Below, piece by piece: positions 37,105-48,510 of a DNA stretch of 64,000 bases. The translations under genes and the position numbers were made by a program. Within the stretch, counting starts at the first letter, position 1; the number at the start of each line of letters is the position of its first letter. The stretch is from Artemisia argyi (Eukaryota; Streptophyta; Magnoliopsida; Asterales; Asteraceae). The stretch spans positions 76,769,757 through 76,833,756 of the forward strand of contig CM060686.1 in the NCBI GenBank assembly GCA_030686995.1. Reading direction: 5' to 3'. A model generated the notes under the pieces. It had not been told where the DNA came from, searched no databases, and worked only from the letters and a program-made list of their open reading frames with translations.

Positions 37105-39951
37105 GATGTCGACTGAAGCTGCACCTGCTCCCTCAATCCCTGCTGTTAGAATCCCTATTGTTAAGAAGGGAGAATACAACCTATGGGCAATGAAGATGAG
37201 GCAGTACATTGCCATCACAGACCATGCACTATAGGATGTGATTGTCAATGGTAACATGCAAATTGATGAACTAGTAGAGGTACCTGGACAACCAACACCA
37301 CCTAAAATTACTGTACCTGCTGCTACCAAAAGAAATCAAGACAAAGCTCTCAACATACTACTTTCTGCTATTCCTGATGGTCACTTATTAAAGTTTCATG
37401 ATGCCAAGGATGCCAAACAACTATGGGCTGCAATAAAGAAGAAGTTTGGAGGTAATGATGCTTCCAAGAAGATGCATAGGAATTTGCTGAAGCAACAATT
37501 TGAAACTTTCACTGTTGGAGAAAGAGAAGGTCTTGATTCTGCTTATGAAAGATTCCAACATCTTCTGAGTATGCTAGAACTAAATGATGCTGAGGCATTA
37601 GTTGAAGATGCTAATTTAAAGTTCCTGAGAAGTTTGCCATCAGCATGGCATGTAGTTGCTACTATGATCAGAGGACAACCAAGGCTGGATACTATGGACT
37701 TTGATGATCTCTACAACAATCTGAAGGTGTATGAGCATGAGATGAATGGTACTACAGGTTCAAGCACACATCAGCAACCCCAAAACATTGCTTTTTTCTC
37801 TTCTGAAAAAAGAAGCAGTACTTCTAATAAAGGTACTGTTTATCCTGTTCAAAGTACTGTGACTGAAACACAAGTTCCATGTACAACAATGGTTACCACC
37901 AATTCATCACAATCACTTACCCCCACCTCAGATGAAGTTCTATGTTCATTCTTTGCTCAACAAGCATCTCTATCTGTCACCTATCAAGAAGATGTATTGC
38001 AAATAGATGATGATGCTTTGGAAGAAATTGATATCAGATGGCAAGTTGCCATGCTCACTTCAAGGATCAAGAAGTATGTGAATAAGACAGGGAAAGGCAT
38101 CAATTTCAGAGCTAAACAGGGAATAACATTTGATAAGTCCAAGATTGAGAGTTTCAACTTTCTAAGGACTGGTCACTTTGCAAGGGAATGCAAATTTGCA
38201 AAGTTTCAAGCAAACAAGATGATTGAACCACCCAAGCCTGAGAGAAAAGAGATTCCAATTACTGAACCAAAACCAAAAGCTTTGGTTGCTCAAGAGAATC
38301 TGTCAGAGATTGATTGGTCCAATGAGTTTGATGATGAACCTGTAACCTATTCAATGGTTGCATTGGAAGACAGGAGCACAGCATTTGATGAAGAACCTGG
38401 ATATGCTGCTTTGGAGTCAAGAGATGGTCTAGGAAGCTTTGATTGGAGCATGAAGTTTGAAGAAGCACCTGTTCAGCTTGCTATGGTAGCTGCTTCACCA
38501 AGTTCATCCACTAACTCTGAGGTATGCTCTAAGTGTAATGATATATATCAAAAGTTACTTAGTGAATATGTAGCTGAAAGAGATAAATTTCAAAAGGCTA
38601 GGGCTGAGATAACTGGTTATCAATTGACTTTAGAGTCAATGGAGGCTAAAATCATTACACATGAAAACAATGAAGTAGCATGGCTTGAAACATATAAACA
38701 ACAGGATTACCTAGTTAAGTTAAGTGAATGGAAACTAGGTTGTAAGGTGTCTGAACTAGAGAAAGTGGCTACTGAAAGGGATAAGTTGTTAGAAAAACTT
38801 GCTGTATGGAATGAGGCAGGTGTGTCACATGTTCAATTTATTGAAAAACAAAGAACATCAAATATTAAGACAGGCCTAGGTTATGATAATGATAGCAATG
38901 AAGGCATTCCATTTAAGGGCAAGGAACTAAATCTTACAGTAGATACCTCCACTAGTGATGAAGAGTTCATAAGTCTAGATGAAAACACTTCTAATGATGA
39001 GGAATCCCTTAGTCCAACACCTCCTCAATTTAAGAAAGAAAAGGGATATAATGCAGTTCCTCACCCCCAGGTAGCTTTCAACCACCTAGAAAAGATGTTA
39101 ACTGTTATGGTGTAGATAATCTAGAGTTTAGGAAAAAGCTTAAAAGTAAATCCAATCCTGAAACTTTAGAAAAGTCTGTTGAAGCACCTAAGGTTGAAGA
39201 GACCAAGTTTTCAAAAAAAGTAGTACCTTCAAACACTTTTTGAAATACTGCTGATCACTCAGCAGTACCCCAAAGAAAATTCTTTCAAAATACTGCTAAT
39301 TTTAGAAACTCCTATGGAAGGGGATTTGGGGATATTGGTCCTAAGGTCTGTTATGTATGTTATAGTCCTCATCATTTGATTAAAGACTGTGATTATCATT
39401 CAGAATACTTAAGTAAATATCCAAAGACCAGAACTGCACAACCAAGTCATAGGAAGAATAAGCCAAGGGAAAACAAACCAGTTTGGAACTATACAAATAG
39501 GGTTAACCATAGTAATTTCTCAAAAGACTATAGGTACCCTCATCAGAAAAGGTCATACTCCAAACCCTCAGTACCTTCACAAAGTACTGATAGAAAGTTC
39601 CCTAATGTTTCTAGCAAACACTCAAGTGTAAGACCTAAAAGGTACAATCACTACAACCCTAGAAGGCCTTACAACACAAGAAAAGATGCTAGAACACAAA
39701 ACCCAACTCCTAAAGTTACAACTAAATGGGTTAAGAAAGAAAGTACTGCTGGAGTAGAACCAGTACTTTCAGAGGTTAAGGGTGAAAAAGGGAAAATTGA
39801 TCATGATAAACCAACAGTTTTGGAAACAAAAACCTTAATTCTTGATCATGCTTTCAAAGACAGTGGTGATTACATACTCAAAAATTTTGAGTATGTCACT
39901 CCACAAGGGGAACACAAGTCAGTAATGGCTTGGGTTCCTAAAAATAACTAA
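37105..39951 (+). pseudogene. Copia gag, broken
   Basis: Capsid gene remnant. It starts with MSTEAAPAPS at 37105; an in-frame TAG at 37232-37234 (where TGG is expected) separates the first 42 codons from the long frame 37238-39115. Features in order: capsid domain of the UBN2/gag type (KQLWAAIKKKFGG...LLKQQFE, about 37400-37760); a first zinc knuckle that has lost its two leading cysteines (FNFLRTGHFAREC, 38147-38192); a long coiled coil (38530-38860); a frameshift near 39095 and a stop at 39241-39243; then an intact second knuckle CYVCYSPHHLIKDC (39349-39390); and a basic tail to 39951. Confidence 0.8.
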
Positions 39952-39965
39952 CCTTTTTCATGTGA

Positions 39966-40850
39966 ATGCAGGGCAACCCAGAGGAGGAGCTTAAAGATCA
40001 TCTTATTGTAGATAGTGATTGCTCTGGCAGTATGACAGGAGAAAAGGAGCTCTTGTCAGATTTTAAAGCTTATTTTGGAGGAAAAGTTGCATTTGGGAAT
40101 GATCCTGATGGAGGAAGAATTACTGGCAAAAGAACTATCAAGGCAGGAAACATTGATTTTGAAGATGTTAGATATGTGAAGGAGCTCAAATTCAATCTTT
40201 TGTCAGTCTCTCAGATTTGTGATAAGAAGTACCCTGTGTTATTCTTTGACACATAATGTCATATACTTTCTCCTAATTTCAAGTTAGAAGATAGAAACTT
40301 GGTGTTGCTGAGAGCACCAAGAACTAATGATGTGTACAGCATAGACTTAAAGAATGTAGACTCTGCTAAAAAAGCAACATGTTTAATTGCAAGAGCAACT
40401 ATGGAAGAAGCACATCAATGGCACATAAGATTGGGGCATGTCAATTTTAAGAACATCAATAAGCTGGTCAGAGGTAATTTAGTTAGAGGTTTACCTTCTA
40501 AAACATTCAAGAATGATCATTCATGTCTTGCTTGTAAAAAGGGTAAACAACACAAGGCTTCTTGTAAGAAGATTGATGAGAAAACCATTAGAGAGCCTTT
40601 GGAATTGCTGCACATGGATCTGTTTGGACCTGTTTCAGTTGTTAGTCTGAACAAGAAGAAGTACTGCTTGGGTGTAACAGATGACTGTAGCAAATTTAGT
40701 TGGGTCTTTTTCTTATGCTTTAAAGATGAAACCTTTGATGCTATTCATGATCTTATAATAGCACTTGAAAATTAGTTAAGACTCAAGGTTAGAGGCATTA
40801 GATGTGATAATGGGACTGAGTTCAAGAATCAGCTTTTGGATTATGGATTC
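39966..40850 (+). pseudogene. Copia protease and truncated integrase
   Basis: A different frame from gag. The protease core reads IVDSDCSGSMTG where the family has DSG, so the glycine of the catalytic triad is changed (about 40010-40035). A stop at 40254-40256 is followed by the integrase zinc domain (HQWHIRLGH...CLACKKGKQH, near 40412-40555) and the first catalytic Asp (HMDLFGP, near 40610). A stop follows at 40773-40775, then the second Asp block CDNGTEFKN (about 40803-40830). There the sequence jumps to the RNase H C-terminus; the integrase Glu and everything after it are gone. Confidence 0.8.
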
Positions 40851-41097
40851 AATTTCAAGAATACTCCTATCAACATTGATAATGAGAGTACTATCTGTAT
40901 TGTCAAGAATCCAGTGTATCATTCCAACCAAGCACATTCAGATTAGACATCACTTTATAAGAGATTCCTATGAACACAGGCTTATCAATGTGGTTAAAGT
41001 TCATACTGATGATAATGTAGCAGATCTACTCACAAAAGGCTTTGATGTTTCAAGATTTACCTTTTTGGTTGTGAGTATTGGCATGATTAATATGTAA
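40821..41097 (+). pseudogene. Copia RNase H C-terminal remnant
   Basis: After the deletion junction (about 40821-40835) the sequence reads as the RNase H end of Copia pol: INIDNESTICIVKNPVYHS, IRHHFIRDSYEHRL and VHTDDNVADLLTKGFD. A frame change occurs near 40940. It retains the IRHHFIRD and HTxxNVADxLTK blocks but none of the first catalytic residues, so it is inactive. Confidence 0.75.
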
Positions 41098-41317
41098 GCT
41101 ATTTTTGAGGGGAGGCATTCGTAGTTATTAGTTAGTTGTTATTTGAGGGGAGGCTACATGTACCATTCAAAAGACAAAAGTTTATTCATCATTCAACAAA
41201 GTTATTACATCAACCATTCAGAAAGTTTTTACATCATCATTTTTGTTACCAAGACACATAAAACACAAGACTACACCAACCACCAACTATCACAACCTAC
41301 TACCAAGCTTCACACAC

Positions 41318-41772
41318 CTACTCCATAGGCCTTTTTCCCTTGCCCTCATAGTTATGCTTTCCCTTTAGAGCAATTTTTCTCTTGTCATCAAAAGAAGCCT
41401 GCTTTCTTGGGCAAGCCAAGCCAAGAACCTGTTTGGGAGGTCTCTCCTTCCTTGGAGCAGGCCACTTCATGTTCTGAATTGCTGATTCCAGGGCTTGAGT
41501 CAAAGCATGTGGAAGCTCACTAGCCAGAGATGAACCAGGGACAACTTTCTTCTTCTTGGTTTTTTGTTGGTAGTACTACCTGCATCAGTTATGGTTGAGT
41601 TGGAAGCACTTATTGTTGAGGAAGATTCTTGGAGTCCCATCCACTGTACATGAGGAGGAAAATAATCTAACCATCCTGGATCTTCAAACTCAGAATCAGA
41701 GTAGTAACTTATCTCTGAATCAGTAGTGCCATCTGAGTCTGAAGAGATGTTCACAATTGGAATGTGCCTCAT
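41318..41772 (-). pseudogene. Antisense ORF within the Copia element
   Basis: On the strand opposite to pol, between pol and the 3' accessory ORF. It starts MRHIPIVNISSDSDG at 41772, with a serine/aspartate-rich N-terminus (SDSDG, YYSDSEFEDPGW). A one-base difference in an A6 tract (about 41564-41569) shifts the frame, and the continuation ends near 41318 with a basic tail (PRKERPPKQ, KRPME). Total length would be about 150 residues. A TATA box sits 71 bases upstream (41843-41850). I do not recognise the family. The protein-like composition across both halves of the shift suggests it was once a real gene. Confidence 0.5.
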
Positions 41773-41842
41773 TGTGCTTACTAGTTTTTGTGTTAGGCTA
41801 AAGAAAGATATGGTGATTGCAAGTTGTTGTTGGTAAAGTTGC

Positions 41843-41850
41843 TTTTATAA
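41843..41850 (-). promoter_or_regulatory. Minus-strand TATA box of internal divergent promoter
   Basis: TTATAAAA on the minus strand, 71 bases before the antisense ORF start. Confidence 0.5.
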
Positions 41851-42224
41851 GCCAAGTAAAGGTAAATGGGCATTTAATGAAGTGTATTGATGTTCACTTA
41901 CCATGGTAGCTTTGGGATTTAATATGGGGAGATGGTCATTAATCAGGGTTAACTTTCAAAGATATTTTGGTCAAATGGTCAACATTCAAGATTTTTTTTG
42001 GGAAAGTACTTTGGTCAACATACTGTGTGAGTTTATAACGGAAAGTACTGCTCCATATTTTATGGAACGTACTGCTTGGTGTTATTAAAGGGTACGCTGA
42101 CGTGTCAGATACTGTTCCAACGGTCAGATTTGCGGCTAACAAACTTTCGAAAGATATGGGGATAATTACTTCCAAAAATAACGGTAAAATTATTAATTAA
42201 CCGTGATTTTTTGTATCTTATCCG
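41851..42224. promoter_or_regulatory. Candidate internal divergent promoter region
   Basis: About 375 bp between back-to-back TATA boxes, with no coding capacity. It contains AGTACT motifs at 42005 and 42044 and related forms at about 42069 (CGTACTGCT) and 42108, echoing the LTR U3. Inferred to drive the antisense ORF and the 3' accessory ORF. Confidence 0.45.
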
Positions 42225-42232
42225 TATATAAA
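42225..42232 (+). promoter_or_regulatory. Plus-strand TATA box of accessory ORF
   Basis: TATATAAA, 106 bases before the ATG at 42338, followed by a pyrimidine-rich leader. Confidence 0.55.
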
Positions 42233-42337
42233 CCTCATATCTTTTCTTTTTATTCACCCTTATTCACCTTTCTTGTTATTTAAACTCATTCCTACTTTAC
42301 ATCGATCATAACTTTTCTCACTCTAACCCTAATCACC

Positions 42338-44592
42338 ATGGCAAATTGACGCACCAACACCAAACACAACATGATAGCAAACCTTGAGAAAACCCAAGAT
42401 AACCTTGACTTTCATGGTATTATTGACTTTCTCACTGGAACCAACATCTGTTACTCAATCCTAGTCAACCCAGAGATTATTGGACCTTGGATTCAAGCTT
42501 TTTGGGATACAGCAAGGTCACAGGTTGAAGATGGAGAGGATATCATTACTGCTACAGTTGCTGGGAGAGCTATTCGTGTCACAGAAGCTTCAATCAAAGA
42601 GGCTCTGTTATTTGATGATGAAGGAGGCTCTGTTTTGTTTGGAAAACAAGAGATTTGGAACAGACTCAGAGATATTGGGTATGAAGGTCCTTTGACTAAG
42701 CTTACTTTTCAGAAGGCTATGGTTAGTCCTCATTGGAAATTCCTTATTCATGTTTTGCTTCATTGTTTGAGTCCCAAAAGTACTGCTTGGGATCAGTTTA
42801 GCCATTCCATAGCTTCTGCTTTTGTTGGTCTAATTGCAAATCAACCCTTCAATTTCTCATACATGATCCTTGAAGGTATGCTTACTCATATTAAGGCTGG
42901 AAAACCTTTTCTAATGTATCCTAGATTTGTTCAATTGCTTTTAGAGAATCCACTAGATGGGATACCTAAACCTCAGGATTATGTACCTACCATTAGGATG
43001 CCACCTAAAGTGTTCACTTTCATGTCTCATAAGGGAGTAAATTTTTCGGGTAGGAATACACCTCTAAATGCTTATATGTTAGAGGTTGCTCAAGGGTGTT
43101 AGGGATGAAGAAGACAATAGTGGTTCTGCACATTTTAATAATGATGATCAACCTGATTCTGCTGAGCATTCTGCTTCAGTGCATACCCCTACACCACCTA
43201 TTGTTTCCCCTTAGCATGTTGTTTCAAGTGAAAGGACTCTCTCAGTGACATCTTCCTTGGATACATCTGTTTCTGCTCAAGGTACTTCTCCACAAAGTAC
43301 TGATTCTAAAGGTACTGCTTCAGAGGATTCACATGTACCTACTCCCAATGATTTTACTTCCACAAGTGGGTTTCAAACACCTGGAGGAGATGAGGGAATT
43401 GAAGGTGCTGTGAGTACTTCTGATTTGGCTAAGGAATTGGAGAAGATGAAGACAACTGTTAATGCTCAAGCTGCAGAAATCAAGAAGCTAAGAAGGAAGT
43501 TCAGAAGGTTGAAGAAATTTGTTTGGCCTCTTGTTCAGAATTTTAGGCTTTATGTGAAAGAAAAGAAGCAGTCTCAGAAGCCAAAATCAAAATCTTCAAA
43601 GAAGTCTTCTAAATCCAAGAGGAAGCATAGGAGGTCATCATTTACCAAATTGGGGAGGAATCAAGATGAGAATTTGGATAAAGATGATGCTGAGGTTAAA
43701 TATTCAGAAAATGCTCATTTGTGGCAATTACCAGAAAGTCCAAAGACTCTTGTACCAGAAAATGTGAATATTGCACAAGAGAAAGAGAATGAGCAAAAAG
43801 ATGTTGAGCAAGAAATTGTTAAGCATGATGTAGATGCACAGAACATTTAAAGTTCTGGTGTTCAAAGTATTGCTACAGAAAACATAAGTCTGCAAAGTAC
43901 TGCTGAGCAAGATACTTCTTCTAGGAATATTGATGAAAGTGAAGTCACTGCAGCTGGACCTTCTACAATGAATTATGCAGATGAAGCTGGTCCTTCTACT
44001 TTTGTACATCAAGAAGAAGTAAGAGTACATACTACAAGTGATGATGAAACAATTGCTCAAGTTATGATGAATTTGAGGAGACCTACTGGAGGAATACATA
44101 TTTTTGAGCCTGCACAAAAAGATGTTGAAAGTACTTCTGAATCTGAAAAGGATAATGGTTCAGAAAGATACTAAGAAGAAAAATAAGAAATTTTCTCTTG
44201 CTCAGATTAGAGAGTTAGAGATTGCAGAAGATTTAGAGCTTGCTAGAAAGCAACAAGCTGAATATGATGCTGAGTATTTGGAAGAAGTTAGTAGGCCAAT
44301 TACAAAGAAGCCAATGACTAAAGCTCAGGAAAGGAACTGGATGATAAGTTTCTTGAGAAGAAAGGGATACAAGAATTTACATAAACAGAGGTATCCAGAA
44401 GTGAAAGCTCTGTGTGATAAAGTACAAGAAGATATCAGAAAAGAAGTAGAAAACTTTGTGCCCATGGAAGTTGATAGAAATAAGAAATTAGAAGATATCA
44501 GAAAGGAACAAGCTGAGGAAAGAAGATTGAAAAGAAAGAAATTAGCTCAAGATGAACAACTGTCAAAAAGGCTGAAGATGAATCTGAAGTAG
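42338..44592 (+). pseudogene. Copia 3' accessory ORF (Sirevirus env-like position)
   Basis: Starts ATG at 42338 (context CACCATGGC), with an in-frame TGA at codon 4. The folded N-terminal part reads through to about 43090 (QAFWDTA, KLTFQKAMVSPHWKFLIHVLLHCLSPK, FLMYPRFVQLLLEN). An extra G near 43095 and a TAG near 43212 follow. Then comes a low-complexity Ser/Thr/Asp region with a leucine-zipper-like coiled coil (43430-43560), a TAA at 43848-43850, another frameshift near 44160, and a highly charged helical C-terminus (LAQIRELEIAEDLELARKQQ). It matches the accessory protein I recall downstream of pol in Asteraceae Sirevirus-type elements; its function is unknown and no clear membrane segment is seen. 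Confidence 0.65.
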
Positions 44593-45338
44593 CTTTGGAT
44601 GTTATCAAGCTATTTATCAGATGGGTCAAGTCTGAAGAGTAATATTGCATAATTCTGGTATGATTTGTTTTGTAAAATAAAGTATTTTTTAAAGTACTGC
44701 AAAAACAAACAGTACTTTAACAAAGTACTGCTTGCTGATATAAACTAGTATAAGTCCTTTAAAATAAAAATAAAATGTTTTGATGTTTAAAAGAAAAGGA
44801 AAAAGGATTTGAAAAGCAACACATGGTGTTAGTATTTATACTGCACAACAAATGGTAATCAACTCACCATGTTTAACAGACAAGAAAGAGTTTGACTCAT
44901 CATGAGGGTACGGCTCTGATGTGATAATCAAATCCATTTATGGTTGATAGTTTACCAAAAACTATATGGTTATCAACTCACCATACTCCAAGTGATCATG
45001 AGTTGGCTAGTCCATAGCAAACGGCTATTGGTAAAGACTAATCAAATCCGTTGATAGCTGATGATTTGCTAAAAATCATAATTTTCAATGATTCACCTCT
45101 CACAGGAGTTAACACACCTGGACGTGATGAGAATAGTATGAAACTTTTAAGATTTGATGATTACTATACCAAAATGTTGCTGAGAAGATATATTGAAAGA
45201 CAAGATGCTGATGAAGAGTACTTTGACACAAGACAGATAGAAGACAAAGAAATAAAGAAACAATCTTTCTGAATGATTAAAGATTTGAAGATTAAAGATA
45301 ACAAAGAAACTTGAAATCAAGCAAGTGGAGTTCAAGTT
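44593..45338 (+). other. Copia 3' untranslated region
   Basis: No gene supported. It contains AGTACT motifs at 44693, 44711, 44724 and 45217 and a partly duplicated segment (TGGTAATCAACTCACCATG / TGGTTATCAACTCACCATA at about 44850 and 44968). Confidence 0.5.
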
Positions 45339-45348
45339 AGGGGAGGAT
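45339..45348 (+). other. Copia polypurine tract
   Basis: AGGGGAGGAT immediately before the 3' LTR. Confidence 0.8.
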
Positions 45349-45893
45349 TGTTGGGATATAAAATATCAAAGTACATCTGGATGTCAAAGTACTGCTGCAT
45401 GAAGAATAAAGTCAAAGTACTGCTGAAGGAAAAAGTCAGAGTACTGCTGTTATTGAAGAATGTTTAAAGTACTTCGAAGGAAACAAGGACTGATGTGCAA
45501 TATTACATAAAGATTAATGTGTAATATTGAACGAATATTCTAGAATTAGTTAGGGATAATGACTTGTCGTTCAAGGATTATATGTTGTAAACCGACATAA
45601 GGTTATCTATATAAAGAGCCTTAATAGGTGTTAGTCGATATAAGTTTTAGAGAAGTTCTCATAAGTTTTAGAGTCGATCAAAGTTGATAAATAGTTAGGG
45701 ATTGTTAGCGAATCTGTGTAACAAAGCAGGTTCAAAGTTTGGTTAATATAAAAGTTCTTCTTAAGCTTTGTGTAGATTCCGCATACTTTACAAGGTAAAA
45801 CAGTGTTTCAATATTAATAGTGGTGAGTTTACTCAATATTGTTAAACCCTTACAAGCTACAAAGTAGTTTGGTCAGAGTATATCGATCCAACA
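45349..45893 (+). repeat. Copia 3' LTR
   Basis: 545 bp, TGTTGG...CCAACA. AGTACT motifs at 45388, 45416, 45440 and 45468; four here against three in the 5' LTR because of point differences. Confidence 0.9.
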
Positions 45894-48350
45894 TGGATCA
45901 TATAGAATCATCTTCATATGCCATGATCCGTCACCTTCCTTGGGTGGCTTGTCCCAATTTCATTTATACTTATCCCCTTCCCTTTTCCACTTGTTCATTC
46001 CTAAATTGATAGGCATCACTCCTAGGAATTCAATCATTTTCCTAAAGACTAAGGGATCCTCAAAAGGGTTTAGTTCTTCATCTCTAGATATGAGTTGTTC
46101 CACCGAATGTGTTTTATTTATAAACTCCTCTTCTAAATAAAATGGGCGTTGAGATCTTATGAAATCTCCATTAACCCAAGGTCCATACCTAGACGGTCTC
46201 CTATTCACATCTACCCAATAGGGTGTTGGTTCCTCATTAGTATCATAGGCATGTTTCTTAACATCATAGACCGACCAAGTTTCTCCTTCTCCTACCGCTA
46301 TCTTAGACTCCTTACAATCAATCATCGCACTTGCGGTAGCTAAGAATCCTCTTTTTATTAATAACGGGCACGTAGTGTCACTAACCATATCAAGGACGTG
46401 GAAGTCGGCTAACATTGTCAATTTTCCTATATGCACTAATACGTCTTTCACTACCCAACCGGATATGCTACACTTCCATCCGCGAGTCCTATGATTACCT
46501 CTGTTTCATCTAACTTTCCTGGCTTAAGAGTGGTGTATAGAGATAATGGAAGCAAATTTAGGCTTGACTCAAGATCGGCTAGTGTGTCAAAAGCCTCAGA
46601 ATTTCCGATCTTACAAGGTAACACAAATATGCCCGGATCATCTAATTTTTTAGGCAACTTGTTTTGAACGAAGGCGGTACCATTCTTACCCAACTTAAGT
46701 TTATCTTCATATTTTTTTCTAAAAGGGCCTTGTAATAGGGAGCATGGGCTAAGACATCAATGACGGGACGCTCAAGGTGAAGTTCCTTGAATTCTTTGCC
46801 AAGGTCTTGTGTAGGAAGTGTTTCAACTATGCTATTGACTGAATTGATGTTGGGTATTACATTCAATTGTTTCTTTTGAACGATTTGGGTTTGTTTGAAA
46901 CACGTGCTCATGGCATTGACCGAATAATATTGTGGGCAAGAAGTAGAAGACGAAACAGATGATATAGCGTTAACGTTTAGTTTCGGATTCTTGACCGTGC
47001 TACTTGGAAGTGCTCCCATTTTTCGGTTATTGAGAACTTTCAACAATGTGTCAATCTTATTGGTCATCTCACTTTGCTTTTGTTTGAAATTGGCTTCAAA
47101 CTTTGCTAAACGAGTCTCTTGAGACGCCATAAATTTGGACATCAATCCTTCAAAATTATCGGTACTACCATAGTTGTTGGAAGGATTGTTGTTGAAAGTG
47201 CGGTTAGAGGTTGGACCGTTTGGTTGGTAACGATTAGGTGGATTGAAAGAATTGTTTTGGGGCATGTTTTGGTTTTGCTTCCACCTAACATTCGGGTGAT
47301 TTTTCCAACAGGGGTTGTATGAATCACTGAAAGGGTTTTGCTTGGGTTTGAAAGTGTACCACTTGTCTCCCGCTCCGTCGGTATGCGAGGATGCGTAATC
47401 CGCAAAAGCTTGTTCGGGGAGTTCCACGCAATCACGAGTGTCATGAGGACCACTATATAATTCGCATGAAGAAGTGATTTTGTTCACTTGGCTTGAAGGT
47501 TTAGGAGCTTCGTAGGATTTCAGGAGAAACTTGACTTGGTCTTCAAGTTCCATGATCCTACGGTCGGGAGTGCTTGAATTGTTCGAAGGCAAAGATATTG
47601 CCTTGACCGTTTTGTTCAAATCACGGGGATCATTCCAACTTTCATTGTAATAGAGAGCAAGATCTTCTATGAGTTCCCATGACTCTTCCGCACTTAGATC
47701 ACGAAGCTGGCCACCGGCCGATTGGTCAATGGTTCGCCTTGTGGAGAAATCGATATGGTCATAGAAAATTTGGACTTGGAGCCGAAGATCTATGCCATGA
47801 TGAGGGACTTTTTGGAGTAAGTCCTTGAAACAAGTTCATGCTTCATAGAGAGTTTCACCTTGACGTTGTTGGAACATCAAGATATCATTTCTAAGCTTTG
47901 TAGTTCTCCCCGGTGGGAAAAATTGAGCAAGGAAACGAGTGGTGAGATCATCCCAAGAGGTGATGGATACCACGGGTAAACGCTCAAGCCATTGACTAGC
48001 TTGGTCACGTAGAGAGAATAGGAAGAGACGCAATTAGGTCGTCTCTCGAGTTACAACATCAAGGTCTAAAAAGTCAACGATTTTAAGAAATCCTTGAGAT
48101 GTTGACTAGGATCTTCGGAACGAAGTCCATTGAATGCATATCTGCTTTGCACCAACCGGATGGTGTCAGATCGAAAAGGAGACACATTGGCTCCTTGAGT
48201 GAGCTCAATGGTGTTTTGATAGCCTTGGTGGATTGGACTGGAGTACTCTCCTAAAGTTCGGGGTCTAGGAGGTTGGTTTGGTAGTGGTGGGTTTTGTGGT
48301 TGGTTTTGTTGTGGTGGGTTGATGGGATCAAAGAGATTACCACCTTCCAT
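45894..48350 (-). pseudogene. Athila-like gag-protease, interior B
   Basis: Start ATG at 48350. Domains: N-terminal SSPIHQGYQNTIEL and capsid (LFSLRDQASQWLERLP...FFPPGRTTKLRNDILMF, 48033-47836, in a shifted frame); a zinc knuckle with the second Cys changed to Tyr (CELYSGPHDTRDC, about 47455-47495); an Asn-rich linker; then the retropepsin domain, whose motif reads DLESS (Glu near 46570 replacing Gly). Thus B keeps the catalytic Asp but loses the Gly, while A has the reverse. Frameshifts near 48066, 47830, 46690 and 46452. The tail resumes at 36470 beyond the Copia element. No reverse transcriptase or integrase. Confidence 0.8.
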
Positions 48351-48490
48351 GATGATGGTAAAAGTTACAAACAAAGAAACAAAGAAATAAGATAGACTAA
48401 AGAAACCTATAAAAATAAAATAAAAATCTTACTAGAAAGGAATTTAGCAAGTAGAAATAATAAAAGAAATTCTAACCTAGACAATAACTA

Positions 48491-48510
48491 TTCCCCGGGC
48501 TGCGGCACCA
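48491..48510 (-). other. Primer-binding site, interior B
   Basis: Minus strand TGGTGCCGCAGCCCGGGGAA, the tRNA-Asp-type site with one change from interior A. Confidence 0.75.

Larger units (their letters stand above)
36471..45893 (+). mobile_element. Sirevirus-like Copia element with internal pol deletion
   Basis: Complete insertion into interior B with TSD cggat (36466-36470) / tggat (45894-45898); the uninterrupted site is preserved in copy A at 19627-19631. Order: LTR, tRNA-Met primer site, gag, protease, partial integrase, RNase H tail, antisense ORF (41318-41772), accessory plus-strand ORF (42338-44592), polypurine tract, LTR. The remainder of integrase, all of reverse transcriptase and most of RNase H are missing. 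The Sirevirus-like call rests on the large gag with coiled coil and the extra 3' ORF. By eye the LTRs differ at about 17 of 545 positions plus a 4-bp indel. Confidence 0.85.
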
